Source of the DNA: Cryobacterium breve
GTDB taxonomy: Bacteria; Actinomycetota; Actinomycetes; Actinomycetales; Microbacteriaceae
DNA length: 64,000 nucleotides
Assembly: GCF_027594785.1 (NCBI RefSeq)
Contig: NZ_CP075584.1
Coordinates: 1,426,001-1,490,000 of the forward strand
Direction of reading: 5' to 3'
Positions 17,614 through 27,243 of the stretch are shown in pieces. The position numbers and the translations under genes were made by a program. Within the stretch, counting starts at the first letter, position 1; each line of letters starts with the position of its first letter. A model generated the notes under the pieces. That model ran no database searches and was not told where the DNA came from. It saw only the letters and a list, made by a program, of their open reading frames with translations.

Positions 17614-18458
17614 ACCGGAGTCGCGGCGACCTCGCCGGTTGCATCCTCGTCGATCACAGCAGCGAGTTCCCTGGCGAGGCGCGGCCGGATCAGATGGTCG
17701 TTCGCCTCCACGCGGTGCATCGCGACGTGGCGCATCCGCTCGATCACGGTCAGGCTGCCCGACTGGATGAACGCGTCGAGGCTGCCGTAGACCACGTCGA
17801 CGGGCACGCGCAGGATCGCGATGTCGCTCACGAGGGTCTGCGATTCGATGCAGTGCTCGAGGGACTTCACGAAGGGGGTCCAGTTGCGTTCGGTGATCTC
17901 GAAGATGCCCTTGGGCAGCATCCGCGAGATGATCGCCGCATTCGTGATCGTGCGCTCTTTGTTCTCGCGCAGGAACGCGTACACGCGCAGGTACACGTTG
18001 ACGCGGGCGCGCACCCAGCGGTCGCCGATTTCCGACGGCGAGAGGTAGACGGGCGGTCCGACCAGCACGACGCGTGAGATCCGGGTGCGGCGATCGAACC
18101 GGGTCACCGGCGACGCAGCGAGCCTGGCGACGATGAGGCTGCCGAGGGAATGGCCCACGAGCACGAACGGCTCGCGCAGCCGGAGCGAGCGGATCGTCGC
18201 GGCGAGCGCCTCGACGTGGTCCTCGAGCCGATACTCGCAGCCCTCAGGGGCAGGCGAATCACCGAAGCCGAGGATGTCGACGGCGATGACCCGGTGTCGC
18301 GGGGTGAGCAGCGGGACCAGTTCCCGGAACGTCACGGACGAACTTGCGATGCCGTGCACGAGGATGACGACGGGCCCGGTGCCTTCATCCGTCGCGATAT
18401 GCAGGAGGGGCGGGCGGCGTCGACGGAACCGATCCCTCATCGCCGCCCACCATCCCAT
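17577..18458 (-). CDS. Alpha/beta-hydrolase
   Basis: 293-residue serine hydrolase of unknown substrate. The oxyanion-loop HGIASSSVTF, the acid-turn region and the nucleophile elbow GHSLGS are visible; the C-terminal catalytic His lies in EANDHLIRP and a candidate acid in YGSLDAF. No signal peptide. A 3-bp gap from the upstream small stress-like gene suggests an operon. It overlaps the 3' end of the convergent TetR gene by 37 bp. Confidence 0.85.
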   Translation of the reverse strand: MGWWAAMRDRFRRRRPPLLHIATDEGTGPVVILVHGIASSSVTFRELVPLLTPRHRVIAVDILGFGDSPAPEGCEYRLEDHVEALAATIRSLRLREPFVLVGHSLGSLIVARLAASPVTRFDRRTRISRVVLVGPPVYLSPSEIGDRWVRARVNVYLRVYAFLRENKERTITNAAIISRMLPKGIFEITERNWTPFVKSLEHCIESQTLVSDIAILRVPVDVVYGSLDAFIQSGSLTVIERMRHVAMHRVEANDHLIRPRLARELAAVIDEDATGEVAATPVQDRANPSIASR

Positions 18459-18461
18459 GAC

Positions 18462-18683
18462 TCAAGTATCTTCGCGCAGGTCTTCCTTGAAGTCGTTGGT
18501 GGCCTTCGTCGCGTCGCGCTCGGCCTCGGCGTGCTTGACGCCGGCCTCCGCGCGCTTGACCTCGGCATCCGCCTTGATCTCGTCGACCTTGTCTTCGATC
18601 CGGTCCTTGGTGTCTTCGAACGTGCGGCTGATCTTCTGCCCGGTCGCGTCGAGGGCGTCCTTGGCGTTCTCTGCGAATCCCAT
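18462..18683 (-). CDS. Small charged helical protein (stress/CsbD- or LEA-like), hypothetical
   Basis: 73-residue, highly charged, cysteine-free protein starting MGFAENAKDALDATGQKISR. It is rich in Lys, Glu, Asp and Ala, with heptad-like spacing predicting one long amphipathic helix, reminiscent of small general-stress proteins. GGAGG lies 5 nt before ATG 18683. Likely cotranscribed with the hydrolase (3-bp gap). No specific function can be assigned. Confidence 0.7.
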   Translation of the reverse strand: MGFAENAKDALDATGQKISRTFEDTKDRIEDKVDEIKADAEVKRAEAGVKHAEAERDATKATNDFKEDLREDT

Positions 18684-18892
18684 GTTTCCTCCGTTGTATC
18701 TCGAATGTGTCTCATGGAGCGTGCGTGTCACGGAGCGCGCGTCTCGTGGACCGCGGGTCGCGTGGCACTCGGCCGGCGGTGCGTGGCCGATAATTCGACA
18801 CTAACGGCTGCGCCCGCACCGAGACGGGATTGTGATTCGACTCCCAGACGGCGTCCAGACAGTGGCCTCCGGGAGCGCCATACAGTTGCCCC

Positions 18893-19804
18893 ATGAAACG
18901 TTTTCCCGCCGCAGCGGCGCTCCTCGCCGCCGTGCTCCTGCTGGCAGGATGCTCCGCCTCCGGTTCGTCGAACGATGCCGGCTCGTCCGTGACGAACCCC
19001 GGAACCGGCGCCTCAACGGGCGACGGGACGACCAGGGATTCCGGGATCGTCGGGGCCCCGCAGGTCGGAGACGCCTCCGGGAACGCCGCAGCGGGCACCG
19101 TCGCCGGCAGTACGAGGGAGGTCACCTCGGGCCAACGGGACGTCGTCATGACGGGGTCGATGTCGATCACCGCAAAGGACCCGATCAGGGCGACGCAGGA
19201 CGCGGTGACGATCACCGAGCAGGCCGGTGGACGCGTCGACAGCCGCACCGAGAACCCGGCGACCGACAACCAGCAGGCGAGCGCAACGCTTACCCTCCGC
19301 ATCCCGGCCGACGCCCTGGACCGCACGGTCAGCGACCTGAAGAAGCTCGGCACCCTGAATTACGTGTCGCTCAACGCCTCGGATGTGACCCAGCAGACCC
19401 AGGACCTCGACGCCCGGATCACCGCCCTGAAGACCTCCGTCGACCGGCTGCTCGCACTGATGCAGCAGGCGACGACGACGACAGACCTCGTCACGATCGA
19501 GGGCACACTCTCCCAGCGGCAGGCGGACCTCGAAAGCCTGCAGTCGCAGCGTAATTTCCTGTCCGATCAGGTCGACTTCTCGACGATCACCCTCTCCTTC
19601 TATTCGACGGGAACCGTCGCACCGGGAGCGCCCGGCGATTTCTGGACCGCGATCGGGGCCGGCTGGGCGGCCCTGGTCGGCGCGCTCGGCTCCGCGCTCC
19701 TCGGCATCGGCTATGCGCTGCCGTGGATCGCACTCCTCGGCGTGACCGCGCTGATCGTGATCCTCATCGTGCGGATGTCCCGGCGGAAGGGCAAGGCTGC
19801 TTAG
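18893..19804 (+). CDS. DUF4349 domain-containing lipoprotein
   Basis: 303-residue surface protein. A type II signal peptide ends LLLAGC with Cys20, then a Ser/Gly/Thr-rich linker and the DUF4349 core (MTGSMSITAKDPIRATQDAV to ITLSFYSTG), including a coiled-coil stretch around QQTQDLDARITALKTSVDRL. A C-terminal transmembrane helix (ALPWIALLGVTALIVILIV) is followed by the basic tail RMSRRKGKAA. So it is anchored at both ends. Function unknown; members are common in Gram-positive bacteria. Confidence 0.88.
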   Translation: MKRFPAAAALLAAVLLLAGCSASGSSNDAGSSVTNPGTGASTGDGTTRDSGIVGAPQVGDASGNAAAGTVAGSTREVTSGQRDVVMTGSMSITAKDPIRATQDAVTITEQAGGRVDSRTENPATDNQQASATLTLRIPADALDRTVSDLKKLGTLNYVSLNASDVTQQTQDLDARITALKTSVDRLLALMQQATTTTDLVTIEGTLSQRQADLESLQSQRNFLSDQVDFSTITLSFYSTGTVAPGAPGDFWTAIGAGWAALVGALGSALLGIGYALPWIALLGVTALIVILIVRMSRRKGKAA

Positions 19805-19871
19805 GCTTGGGGGGTGACCCAATCCACCCCCCACCGCTCCTCGCCGGACCCCACAAAGGTCCGTCGCACGG

Positions 19872-21218
19872 ATGTCTGACGCCACCGTCAGCATCGGGGT
19901 CTTCGACAATGCGGGCTACACCCGCGCGGTCCTCGACCTGACCATGCGCCTCGCCGAGGTCATCTTCGCCGCCGGGGCGGGCGCAGAGGATGCCACCGCC
20001 GCGATGGAAGCAATCACCCGCGCCTACGGCCTCAAGGGCACCGAGGCGAACGTGACGCACACGATCATCGCCCTCACCCACGAGGACCCGGGCACGCACG
20101 AGTCGATCACCCGCAGTCGCAACGTCAAGTACCGCTCGCTCAACTACGGCAAGCTCACCGCGACGAGTGAGCTGATCGCCGAGCTCATCGAGAATCCCAT
20201 CGATGTCGCCGACGCGCGCAAGGCCCTCGCAACCATCGTGAGCGCCCGGCCCCAGGTCACCGCGCTCTGGCGCCGGCTCGGCTGGAGCCTCGTCGGCGCC
20301 GGCGCCGCCGTGCTGATCGGCGGCGGGCTCACCGTGCTCATCGCCGCGTTCGTCGCGACCTTCTTCATCGACCTGATCACGACGGCGCTCGACCGGCGGC
20401 AGGTGCCGGTGTTCTACCAGAACGTCGTCGGCGGGGCGATCGGCCCGATGACGGCGGCGGTCGTCGCCCTCGTCGACCCCTCCGCGAATCCCTCCCTCGT
20501 CGTGATCGCGACGATCATCATGCTGCTAGCCGGGGTCACGACCTTCGGCGCGGTGCACGACACCCTGTCCGGCTTCTACCTCACCGGAACCGCCCGGATG
20601 ATGGAGGCGCTCCTCATCACCGGAGGCCTCGTGACCGGCGTCGCGGGGGCATCGCTGCTCCTCGCCCGCTTCGGCCTCGTGCTGAGGGTGAACGGCAACG
20701 TCGCGTTGACGTTCGCCGACGTGGCCGCGTTGCTCGCGGCATCCGTCGTCATCGTCGTGGGCTTCGCGCTCGCGGTGCAGGTGCCGTGGCGGGCGTACTG
20801 GGTGGTCTGCCTGCTCGGGGCGCTCGCCGAACTCCTCTACCTCGGCGGCACGAGCGCGGGCTTCGGGCTGGTCTGGTCGTCGGCGGCCGCGGCCGTCGGC
20901 GTGGGCCTCGCCGCGGCGCTCACCTCGCGGGTCGTGCGCACTCCCCCGCTCGTCATCGTCGTGACGGCGCTCGTGCCGCTCGTGCCGGGGTTGACCCTGT
21001 TCAGCGGCCTGCTGCAGCTCTCCGACGGCAATATCGACGGCGTGCTCAGCATGCTGACCGCCGGGGCCGTAGCGGTGGCGCTCGCGGCGGGGGCGATCCT
21101 CGCGCAGTACCTTGTTCAGTTCGTCTGGGGTCCGGCACGCAGGCTGCAGCGGCGCTTCGTCGGTCCGTTGATGGCGCTGCCGGTGCGGCTCAGCCGCAGT
21201 CCGGGCAAGCGCATCTAG
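19872..21218 (+). CDS. Threonine/serine exporter family protein (ThrE-type)
   Basis: 448-residue membrane protein of the ThrE family, which exports threonine and serine in corynebacteria. The N-terminal cytoplasmic domain shows AVLDLTMRLAEVIFAAGAGAED and the hydrolase-like region; ten hydrophobic helices follow, covering the fused ThrE and ThrE_2 parts. ATG 19872 lacks a strong ribosome site. An upstream GTG at 19814, after GGGG, would be in frame if the C6 run after it were one base shorter, so the N-terminus may be about 20 residues longer. A long hairpin overlaps the stop. Confidence 0.88.
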   Translation: MSDATVSIGVFDNAGYTRAVLDLTMRLAEVIFAAGAGAEDATAAMEAITRAYGLKGTEANVTHTIIALTHEDPGTHESITRSRNVKYRSLNYGKLTATSELIAELIENPIDVADARKALATIVSARPQVTALWRRLGWSLVGAGAAVLIGGGLTVLIAAFVATFFIDLITTALDRRQVPVFYQNVVGGAIGPMTAAVVALVDPSANPSLVVIATIIMLLAGVTTFGAVHDTLSGFYLTGTARMMEALLITGGLVTGVAGASLLLARFGLVLRVNGNVALTFADVAALLAASVVIVVGFALAVQVPWRAYWVVCLLGALAELLYLGGTSAGFGLVWSSAAAAVGVGLAAALTSRVVRTPPLVIVVTALVPLVPGLTLFSGLLQLSDGNIDGVLSMLTAGAVAVALAAGAILAQYLVQFVWGPARRLQRRFVGPLMALPVRLSRSPGKRI

Positions 21219-21238
21219 CGAGGATCGCGCTTGCCCGG
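21201..21238. terminator. Bidirectional hairpin at end of thrE-like gene
   Basis: CCGGGCAAGCGC and GCGCTTGCCCGG form a perfect 12-bp stem with a 14-nt loop between the convergent ThrE gene and a small hypothetical gene. It covers the last ThrE codons. No T-run, as is usual in GC-rich actinobacteria. Confidence 0.65.
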
Positions 21239-21254
21239 TCGGGTGCGGTTCGGG

Positions 21255-21497
21255 TCAGTTCGGGACGTCGGCCTCGCCGGTCTCGTCGTGGAGGTCCTCG
21301 ACGTAGCGGTACGAGATCGGTTCCTCGGTGACGTGCCCGAGCTTGAAGACACGTCGCACGATCTGCCCGTCCTCCTCGACTTCGAGGGTGACCTGCTTGG
21401 CATATTCGCCGTTGACATATTCAAGTTCGTGTTCGGTTCCCGCGGCGATCGGGTTGGCGCCGAAGAAAATCGCCCGGTAAGTGCCGTTCTCGCTCAT
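21255..21497 (-). CDS. Conserved small hypothetical protein
   Basis: 80-residue acidic protein beginning MSENGTYRAIFFGANPI and ending ETGEADVPN. The alternating hydrophobic/charged pattern (KQVTLEVEEDGQIVRRVFKL) predicts a small beta-sheet fold. No membrane segment or cysteine. Convergent to ThrE. The high Glu/Asp content and good codon bias support a real gene; I do not recognise a family. Confidence 0.65.
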   Translation of the reverse strand: MSENGTYRAIFFGANPIAAGTEHELEYVNGEYAKQVTLEVEEDGQIVRRVFKLGHVTEEPISYRYVEDLHDETGEADVPN

Positions 21498-21647
21498 ATT
21501 CCCTCAATCCCTCAGGTGGCTGGTCGCACTCAGCCTACGACCGGTTCGCGCTGGCACAAGGGCCGGGCCTGGCGGATGCCGTTCCCAGCGATTCCGCGTA
21601 GGGTCGAAGAAGACGATGCCGCTGGGGCTCGGGTCGAAGGAGTGCAC

Positions 21648-21770
21648 ATGGCTGACAAATCACCCAAGAAGGACGCGACCAAGAAGGTCGCCGGAAAGTC
21701 TCTCAAGGAGAAGCGTGCCGACAAGCACGCCAAGTCCAACGAGACGGCAGAGAAAGCACGCAAGGCGTAG
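21648..21770 (+). CDS. Very small lysine-rich protein
   Basis: 40-residue basic peptide (starts MADKSPKKDATKKVAGKS, ends EKARKA) with about one third Lys/Arg, a composition seen in small nucleic-acid-associated or ribosome-associated proteins. AAGGAG lies 6 nt before the ATG, and a classic terminator follows 38 bp after the stop, which together support expression despite the small size. Function unknown. Confidence 0.7.
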   Translation: MADKSPKKDATKKVAGKSLKEKRADKHAKSNETAEKARKA

Positions 21771-21808
21771 TCTCCGCCCGATTAGATTTACGAAAGTTCC
21801 ATTGCAGC

Positions 21809-21848
21809 CAGGGTGCTGCTCCGCTTCGGCGGGGCGGCACCCTGTTTT
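21809..21848 (+). terminator. Rho-independent terminator after the lysine-rich small gene
   Basis: A GC-rich stem with CAGGGTGC-type arms closed by a TTCG tetraloop (CCGC-TTCG-GCGG) is followed by TTTT. It is the only canonical intrinsic terminator in the window. Confidence 0.8.
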
Positions 21849-21882
21849 CGTTAACCCTTGTCGATCAGGATGCCGTCGGCGG

Positions 21883-21950
21883 CCAGTGTCGCCGATGTCG
21901 CCGAGAGTCGCCGCTACGACGGCGACTCTCGGCGCGAATGGCGACACTGG
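21883..21950. repeat. 68-bp interrupted palindrome, family C copy 1
   Basis: Outer arms CCAGTGTCGCC and GGCGACACTGG plus inner arms CCGAGAGTCGCCG and CGGCGACTCTCGG form a two-part hairpin between convergent genes. The copy at 35950-36017 has the same length and layout with compensating changes in the inner stem. Confidence 0.8.
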
Positions 21951-21987
21951 ACGGGGGGGGAGCGGCGGGGGCGTGCGGTCGGGCGGG

Positions 21988-23193
21988 TCAGACGGCCTCG
22001 AGCACGCTCACGTAGTTCGCGACGCCGACGCCGCCCATGTTCTGCACGAGCGCACGGCGTGGCGCATCGAGCTGCATGTCGCCCGCGGTGCCGGTGAGCT
22101 GCATCGCGGAGACGACGTGCTGCGACACCCCGGTCGCCCCGACCGGGTGGCCCTTGGCCTTGAGGCCGCCGGAGATGTTGACCGGGAGCCGGCCGCCGCG
22201 GTATACCCAGCCCTCTTCGACGGCGCGGCGGCCCTCGCCGGGCGGGGTGAGTCCCATCGCCTCGTACATGATCAGCTCGGCGATCGTGAAGCAGTCGTGC
22301 ACCTCGGCGAAGTCGAGCTCGTCGAGTCCCACGCCCGCCATCCGGAGGGCGCGTTCGAACGAGATCCGGGTGGCCGCGAACGCCGTGGGGTCACGGCGGG
22401 CGGCGGGCAGGAAGTCGTTGGCCTGGCCGAAGCCGGTGAGCCGTACGGGATCGGTCGCGGCTCCTGACCGGTGGGAGGCGCCGGCGCTGCCGCCGGTCGT
22501 GAGCACGATCGCTGCCGCACCGTCGGAGACCGGGGAGCAGTCGGTGCGGCGGAGCGGCCCGGCCACGATCGGGTTCTTCTCCGAGACGGTGCGGCAGAAG
22601 TCCTCGCCGAGGTCCTTGCGCAGCTGGGCGAAGGGGTTGGCGACGCCGTTGCGGTGGTTCTTGGCCGCGATGGAGCCGAGCACGTCGCCGACGTCGCCGT
22701 AGCGCTCGGCGTATGCCTCGGCCACGACCGCGAAGAGGCCGGCGAACCCGGTCGTCGACGGCTGCCCGGCCATATCGTAGTCGGCGCCGAGCAGGGCCGA
22801 TCCGACGAGCTCGGACGAGGCATCCGTCATCTTCTCCGCCCCGATCACGAGCACGGTGCGGGCGGTGCCGGCGAGCAGGGACTTGACGCCCTGCTGGAAC
22901 GCTGCCGAGCCGGACGCGCAGGCGTTCTCGACCCGGGTGGCTGGCACGTACGCGAGCGCCGGGTCGGTCTGCAGTGCGAGCGAGGACGCGAAGGCGAGCG
23001 GGACGAGCCCCGAGTTGAACTGGCCGAGGTAGATCTCGTCGATCTCGCCGGCGTCGACACCGGAGTTCGCGATCGCCTCGCCGGCGACCTGCACGATCAG
23101 GGTCTCGAGGGTGTCGTCGCTGAGCTTGCCGAAGCGACTGTGCCCCCAGCCGGCGAGGAGGACGTCGGTGCCGAATTGTTCCTGAAGGCTCAC
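21988..23193 (-). CDS. Thiolase-family acetyl-CoA acyltransferase
   Basis: 401-residue thiolase that cleaves a 3-oxoacyl-CoA or condenses acyl-CoAs. The nucleophilic cysteine is in [13 protein letters not shown], the catalytic His in [11 protein letters not shown] and the C-terminal signature in [14 protein letters not shown], closest to the SCP2/DitF-like thiolase branch. The GTG start at 23193 overlaps the CoA-transferase B stop (GTGA), so the three genes form an operon: transferase activates a 3-oxoacid and thiolase splits it. Under probable IclR control. Confidence 0.88.
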   Translation of the reverse strand: MSLQEQFGTDVLLAGWGHSRFGKLSDDTLETLIVQVAGEAIANSGVDAGEIDEIYLGQFNSGLVPLAFASSLALQTDPALAYVPATRVENACASGSAAFQQGVKSLLAGTARTVLVIGAEKMTDASSELVGSALLGADYDMAGQPSTTGFAGLFAVVAEAYAERYGDVGDVLGSIAAKNHRNGVANPFAQLRKDLGEDFCRTVSEKNPIVAGPLRRTDCSPVSDGAAAIVLTTGGSAGASHRSGAATDPVRLTGFGQANDFLPAARRDPTAFAATRISFERALRMAGVGLDELDFAEVHDCFTIAELIMYEAMGLTPPGEGRRAVEEGWVYRGGRLPVNISGGLKAKGHPVGATGVSQHVVSAMQLTGTAGDMQLDAPRRALVQNMGGVGVANYVSVLEAV

Positions 23194-23906
23194 AGTCGCA
23201 CTGCTTTCTGGTCGGTTGCGGTGTCGTGGGGGACGAAGGATGCCGCGGGCTGGACTATCCGGGTGTCGTCCGCCTCCGAAGCGGTGAAGTCCGGCTCGGT
23301 GCAGGCGCGGAGCTCCTCGACGGTGACCCCGGGGGCGCGGCGGCGCAGCACGAGGCCGGTCTCGGTCACGTCGAAGACGGCGAGGTCGGAGATGATCCGG
23401 TTCACGACCCGGACGCCGGTGAGCGGCAGGCTGCACTCGGTCACGATCTTGGCGGCGCCGTCCCGCGCCACGTGTTCGGTCAGCACGACGACCCGCGGGG
23501 TGCCCGCGACGAGGTCCATCGCGCCGCCCATTCCCTTGATCATCTTGCCGGGGATCGTCCAGTTGGCGAGGTCTCCGCTGCCGGACACCTGCATCGCACC
23601 GAGGATCGCGACCTTGACATGACCGCCGCGAATCATGCCGAACGAGGTCGCCGAGTCGAAGATCGATCCGCCGGGCAGGATCGTCACGGTCTGCTTGCCC
23701 GCGTTGACCAGGTCGGCGTCTTCGTCGCCCGCCCAGGGGAAGGCGCCCATGCCGAGCAGCCCGTTCTCGCTCTGCAGCGTGACCGACACGCCTTCCGGCA
23801 GGTTGTTGGCGACGAGCGTCGGGATCCCGATGCCGAGATTGACGTAGTCGCCGTCCTTCAGTTCTCCGGCCGCGATCGCGGCCATCTCGTCTCTGGTCCA
23901 AGCCAT
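23190..23906 (-). CDS. 3-oxoacid CoA-transferase subunit B
   Basis: 238-residue beta subunit of a family I CoA-transferase (3-oxoacid/3-oxoadipate type). The catalytic glutamate lies in SENGLLGMG, and the N-terminal [16 protein letters not shown] and the [21 protein letters not shown] stretch ([13 protein letters not shown]) are family hallmarks. It pairs with subunit A 73 bp upstream and overlaps the thiolase gene by 4 nt. With a thiolase and an IclR regulator the set resembles the last steps of the beta-ketoadipate pathway or of acetoacetate use; the exact substrate cannot be told. Confidence 0.9.
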   Translation of the reverse strand: MAWTRDEMAAIAAGELKDGDYVNLGIGIPTLVANNLPEGVSVTLQSENGLLGMGAFPWAGDEDADLVNAGKQTVTILPGGSIFDSATSFGMIRGGHVKVAILGAMQVSGSGDLANWTIPGKMIKGMGGAMDLVAGTPRVVVLTEHVARDGAAKIVTECSLPLTGVRVVNRIISDLAVFDVTETGLVLRRRAPGVTVEELRACTEPDFTASEADDTRIVQPAASFVPHDTATDQKAVRL

Positions 23907-23979
23907 GGTGTTCTCCCGGGGAGTGTCGAACGGGTGGATGTGCTGGGTGGAGGTACGGGGTTGAGGTGACGCCGGCGGC

Positions 23980-24697
23980 TCAGGCGGGCACCGCGACCGG
24001 GGAGCTCGCGCACGGTGCGCTGCTCGATCGGCTTGGTGCGGGCATGCGCCTGGACGAGGCGCTGCACGTAGACGCCCGGCGTCACGACGTCGTGCGGGTC
24101 GATCGCACCGCGCGGCACGATCTGCTCGGCCTCTGCGATCGTGACGACCCCGGCGGTCGCGACGAGCGGGTTGAAGTTGCGGGCCGTGTACCGGTAGACG
24201 AGGTTGCCCTCCGTGTCGGCGCGCCAGGCATGCACGAGGGCGACGTCGGCGACGATGCCGCGCTCCTGCACGTAGCGGATGCCGTCGAACACCTCGTGGG
24301 GCTTGCCCTCGGCCACGAGGGTGCCGACCCCGGTCTTCGTGTAGAACGCGGGGATGCCCGCACCCCCGGCCCTGAGCCGTTCGGCGAGGGTGCCCTGAGG
24401 GCTGAACTCGACCTCGAGCTCGCCAGCGAGAAGCTGCTCGGCGAAGAGCCGGTTCTCGCCGACGTACGACGCGATCACCTTCCGTACCTGCCCGGTTTCG
24501 AGCAACCGGCCGAGGCCGATCCCGTCGACGCCCATGTTGTTCGAGACGACGGTGAGATCGCGCACACCGGATGCGCGCACCGCGTCGATCAGGTCGGCGG
24601 GAATCCCGCAGAGGCCGAAACCGCCCACCGCGAGCACGATCCCGTCGTGGAGCACGTCACCGAGTGCATCGGCCGCGCTCACCAGAACCTTGGACAT
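23980..24697 (-). CDS. 3-oxoacid CoA-transferase subunit A, frame broken near 3' end as given
   Basis: Alpha subunit, about 239 residues. The CoA-binding loop [17 protein letters not shown] and [15 protein letters not shown] are visible, with [15 protein letters not shown] further on. ATG 24697 follows GAGGAG by 6 nt; an upstream in-frame ATG (24718) is not used. As given, the frame runs on to 23858 after [11 protein letters not shown], but a G4-to-G3 change at 23999-24002 gives the normal ending LPVAVPA and a stop at 23980. I take the shorter end. First gene of the operon; repeated operator sites lie just upstream. Confidence 0.85.
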
Positions 24698-24736
24698 GGT
24701 CGTCTCCTCATTGAGCAATCATTGGGCATTCTCAGC

Positions 24737-24870
24737 GTCCACCCTGTGGACACGTTGACTGACGGCCATGCTAACCGGGCAACGAAGAGCCTGTCAATCG
24801 CCAGAAACCGATCATATTGTTGCGCATCCACAGCGTGAACACTAGGCTCACAGGCATCCACATTATGGAC
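24737..24870. promoter_or_regulatory. Three 15-bp operator-like repeats (RTCCACNNNRTGRAC)
   Basis: GTCCACCCTGTGGAC (24737-24751), ATCCACAGCGTGAAC (24826-24840) and ATCCACATTATGGAC (24856-24870) share an inverted-repeat form; the last two are exactly 30 bp apart. They lie in the divergent region between the CoA-transferase operon and the IclR gene, so that IclR protein is the likely ligand. Confidence 0.6.
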
Positions 24871-24884
24871 ATAGAGGGGCACAC

Positions 24885-25689
24885 ATGACGAAGGATGCTG
24901 CACAAGCTTCGGGCGGCGCCGTGCAGGGCGCCCAGGTCACCGGCCGGATCGCCCTCTTGCTGCGGCTCGTGGGCCGCGCACCGGCCGGGGCCCTCATCTC
25001 CGATCTCGTGCGCGACTCCGGGCTGACCCGTCCGACCGTGCACCGGCTGCTGGCCTCCCTCGCGGCCGAAGGGCTGCTCGACCACGATCCCGTGCGGCAC
25101 ACCTGGCACTACGGACCCGAGATCTTCGTGATGGGGGTCGTCGCCGCCGAGCGATACCCGATCGAGGAGCTCGCCCGGCCGAGCCTGCGCCGGCTCGCCG
25201 AGGAGACCGGAGAGAGTGCCTTTCTCTCCATCCGCCGTGGCGCGGAAACGGTCTGCCTGCTTCGCGAGGAAGGCAGCTTCCCGATCCGGTCCTTCGTGCT
25301 GCACGAGGGCGTGCGGTTCCCGCTCGGCGTCGCCTCGGCCGGGCTCGCGATCCTCGCCTACCTGCCAGAGCCGGAAGTGACGGCGCTGCTCGACGGTTCG
25401 CTCGCGGAAACGTGGGGTCCGGCGCACACAGCGGCGGGCATCCGCTCGAACCTCGAACAGACCCGCACGACCGGGTACGCGGTCAATCCGGGACTCATCC
25501 TCGAGGGCAGCTGGGGCATGGGAGCCTGCGATCTTCGACCGGTCCGGCCGGCCGGCGTGGGCACTGTCACTGACCGGGATCGAGCCCCGGTTCCGGCCGG
25601 AGCGGCAGGAGTTCCTCGGCCGGCTGCTCCTCGAGGAGGCGAACCGGATCACCCAGGAACTGCAGAAGCCCGGCCTTCCCGCGCACTGA
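24885..25689 (+). CDS. IclR-family transcriptional regulator, frame broken as given
   Basis: Regulator of the divergent CoA-transferase/thiolase operon (PcaR-like role inferred). The winged helix reads RIALLLRLVGRAPAGALISD and SGLTRPTVHRLLASLAAEGL; the effector domain has HEGVRFPLGVASAGLAILAYL. The frame shifts at GAGCCTG (25522-25528). GSWGMGA should continue AIFDRSGRPAWALSLTGIEP and end ELQKPGLPAH at 25689, as expected for an IclR C-terminus. As given, the frame reads out past the tRNA gene to 25928, which is not credible. ATG 24885, about 267 residues after correction. Confidence 0.88.
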
Positions 25690-25842
25690 GCGACCGGCCC
25701 GGATGGTGGCAGGCTTGGAGGTGGAACGTGCGCGGGCCGAGTCCTCGCCGGACTCACGACGAGTGCAGGCTTCGTCCGGGCTTCGCCCCGGAAACGACAA
25801 ACGGACCGGGGCCGATGGGCCACGATCCTTCTGTCTTGCCGG

Positions 25843-25915
25843 TGGAGCTAAGGAGATTCGAACTCCTGACCTTCTCATTGCGAACGAGACGCGCTACCAA
25901 CTGCGCCATAGCCCC
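25843..25915 (-). tRNA. tRNA-Ala (anticodon CGC)
   Basis: 73-nt cloverleaf: acceptor GGGGCTA/TAGCTCC with the G3-U70 pair that defines alanine tRNAs, D-stem GCGC/GCGC with loop AGTTGGTA, anticodon stem TCTCG/TGAGA with loop TTCGCAA (anticodon CGC), variable AGGTC, and T-arm AGGAG-TTCGAAT-CTCCT. Discriminator A73; the following bases are CCG, so CCA is not fully encoded. It reads GCG, the commonest class of alanine codon here. Confidence 0.95.
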
Positions 25916-26010
25916 CAACCGCTTATGAAGAATATCACGCGTTGGGCCCCGTGCTGAGCACACCCGGCACGGGGCGCACTCCCGGCAGACCGCGAAAGGT
26001 GCGCGGGCGC

Positions 26011-27118
26011 CTACCCGGCGCGGCGGCGGCGCAGGACGGCGTCGAGGTCGGTCATTCCCGGCTCGGTTTCGCCGACGATGCCCATGGATGCGAAGCGGCT
26101 GACCGGCGCGGCGGCCGGGGCCTTGCCCGCGACGGCGACCGGCCCTGTCCTCGTGACCGGCCGTGTGCCCATGTTGCCGCTCACGTTTGCACCCACATTG
26201 CTGCCCAGGCTGCTGCCCGCGGCGAGGATCGTCCCGGTGTGCCGGAGCGGCGTGACGGCGACCTGCAGCTGTTCGGCACGGCGGGCCACCTCGGCCTCCG
26301 CGGCGGCGCGGCGGAGCCTGAGCGGCGGCATCCGCTGAGGCCATGGCCGCCTGGGCGACGGTACCGGGGGCGAGGTGCAGGGGGCGTGGGAGCGGACGCG
26401 GCGTCCAGGTCTGCACGACCGCGGGAGTCTCCTCGAACTGAACGGGCTCGAAGTCCTGCCCAACGAGCGGCCGGGATCTTTCCGCGGCGAAGGCGGGGCG
26501 CGCGGCGACGGCGCGGGCCTTCGCGTGCGCGCTCGTGCGGGCGAGGCGGTTGAGGGTGCCGAAAGCGAGCGAGCCGAAGACCGCGCCCCCGGCGAGGAGC
26601 ACGGCCGAGCCGCCGGAGACCAGCGTGACGAGGCCGAGGGTGATGGCGACGAAGCCGCCGAGGAGCACGAGGGTCGCGACGGCCCGCAGTCGACGCACGC
26701 GCCGGTTCCTGGCCGCTGCGTGCCCGATGACGGTGGACTGGGCGGCGCGGTGAGCGGCGGCCCGCTCCGCGGCGACCCGCGCGACGGCGGCGCGGTCTGC
26801 GGCAGCCTCGGCGGCGACCGCTCGACGGGCCGAACTCGCGGCGGCCATCACGGCCTTCGCTTCGACGCGGGCGTCCTCCTCGGCTTGCGCGAGCAGCTTC
26901 TGTTGCGTGACGACTGTGCGAGCGCTCGCCTCGAGGTGAACCTCCTGTGGAATCTCGGAGGTCTCAGCGAGGATGCGCATGGTCTGCTGCAACCGAACCG
27001 CATTGCGTTCGGTCGTGACATACTGGCGCCGTCGGGTCCAGGTCGGCATCAAATAGGCCACCCAGAGCACGGCGGCGACCCCCACCATGACTCCCCCACC
27101 CAGGACCTCGCTACTCAT
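26011..27118 (-). CDS. Membrane protein, GlpR-like (gephyrin-like molybdotransferase receptor family), frame broken as given
   Basis: About 368-residue Ala/Arg-rich membrane protein. An N-terminal helix (VMVGVAAVLWVAYLMP) is followed by TRRRQYVTTERNAVRL, a long Ala-rich helical cytoplasmic segment, two adjacent helices (VATLVLLGGFVAITLGLVTL and a second), then a disordered tail. This layout, and position after galU and rimJ as in mycobacteria (Rv0996), suggest GlpR. The frame breaks at GAGCCTG (26314-26320): SADAAAQ continues LRRAAAEAEVARRAEQLQV and ends DLDAVLRRRRAG. No glp/moeA partner lies in the block. Family assignment moderate. Confidence 0.55.
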
Positions 27119-27243
27119 GCTCCCTACGGTATGAGTCTGGGGCCGTTCCGGCGCTGATTAGACGGGGTGTGTCCGCCGACTCGCCGGGGAATCGGCGATT
27201 CTTTTTGCGGTGCGACGGTATCCGGCGCTCCCCGGGCGCTCTC

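Noticed and set aside
18462..18683. Antitoxin of a toxin-antitoxin pair
   Set aside because: The neighbouring gene is a normal alpha/beta-hydrolase and the small protein has no DNA-binding fold; a stress-type helical protein is more likely.
25775..25793. Terminator for tRNA-Ala (CCGGGGC/GCCCGG hairpin on the minus strand)
   Set aside because: A short stem in GC-rich DNA with no U-tract; not distinguishable from chance.
25690..25928. Extension of the IclR frame through the tRNA-Ala gene
   Set aside because: The conserved IclR C-terminus ends at 25689 in the shifted frame; the extension is Pro/Arg-rich and runs antisense to the tRNA.
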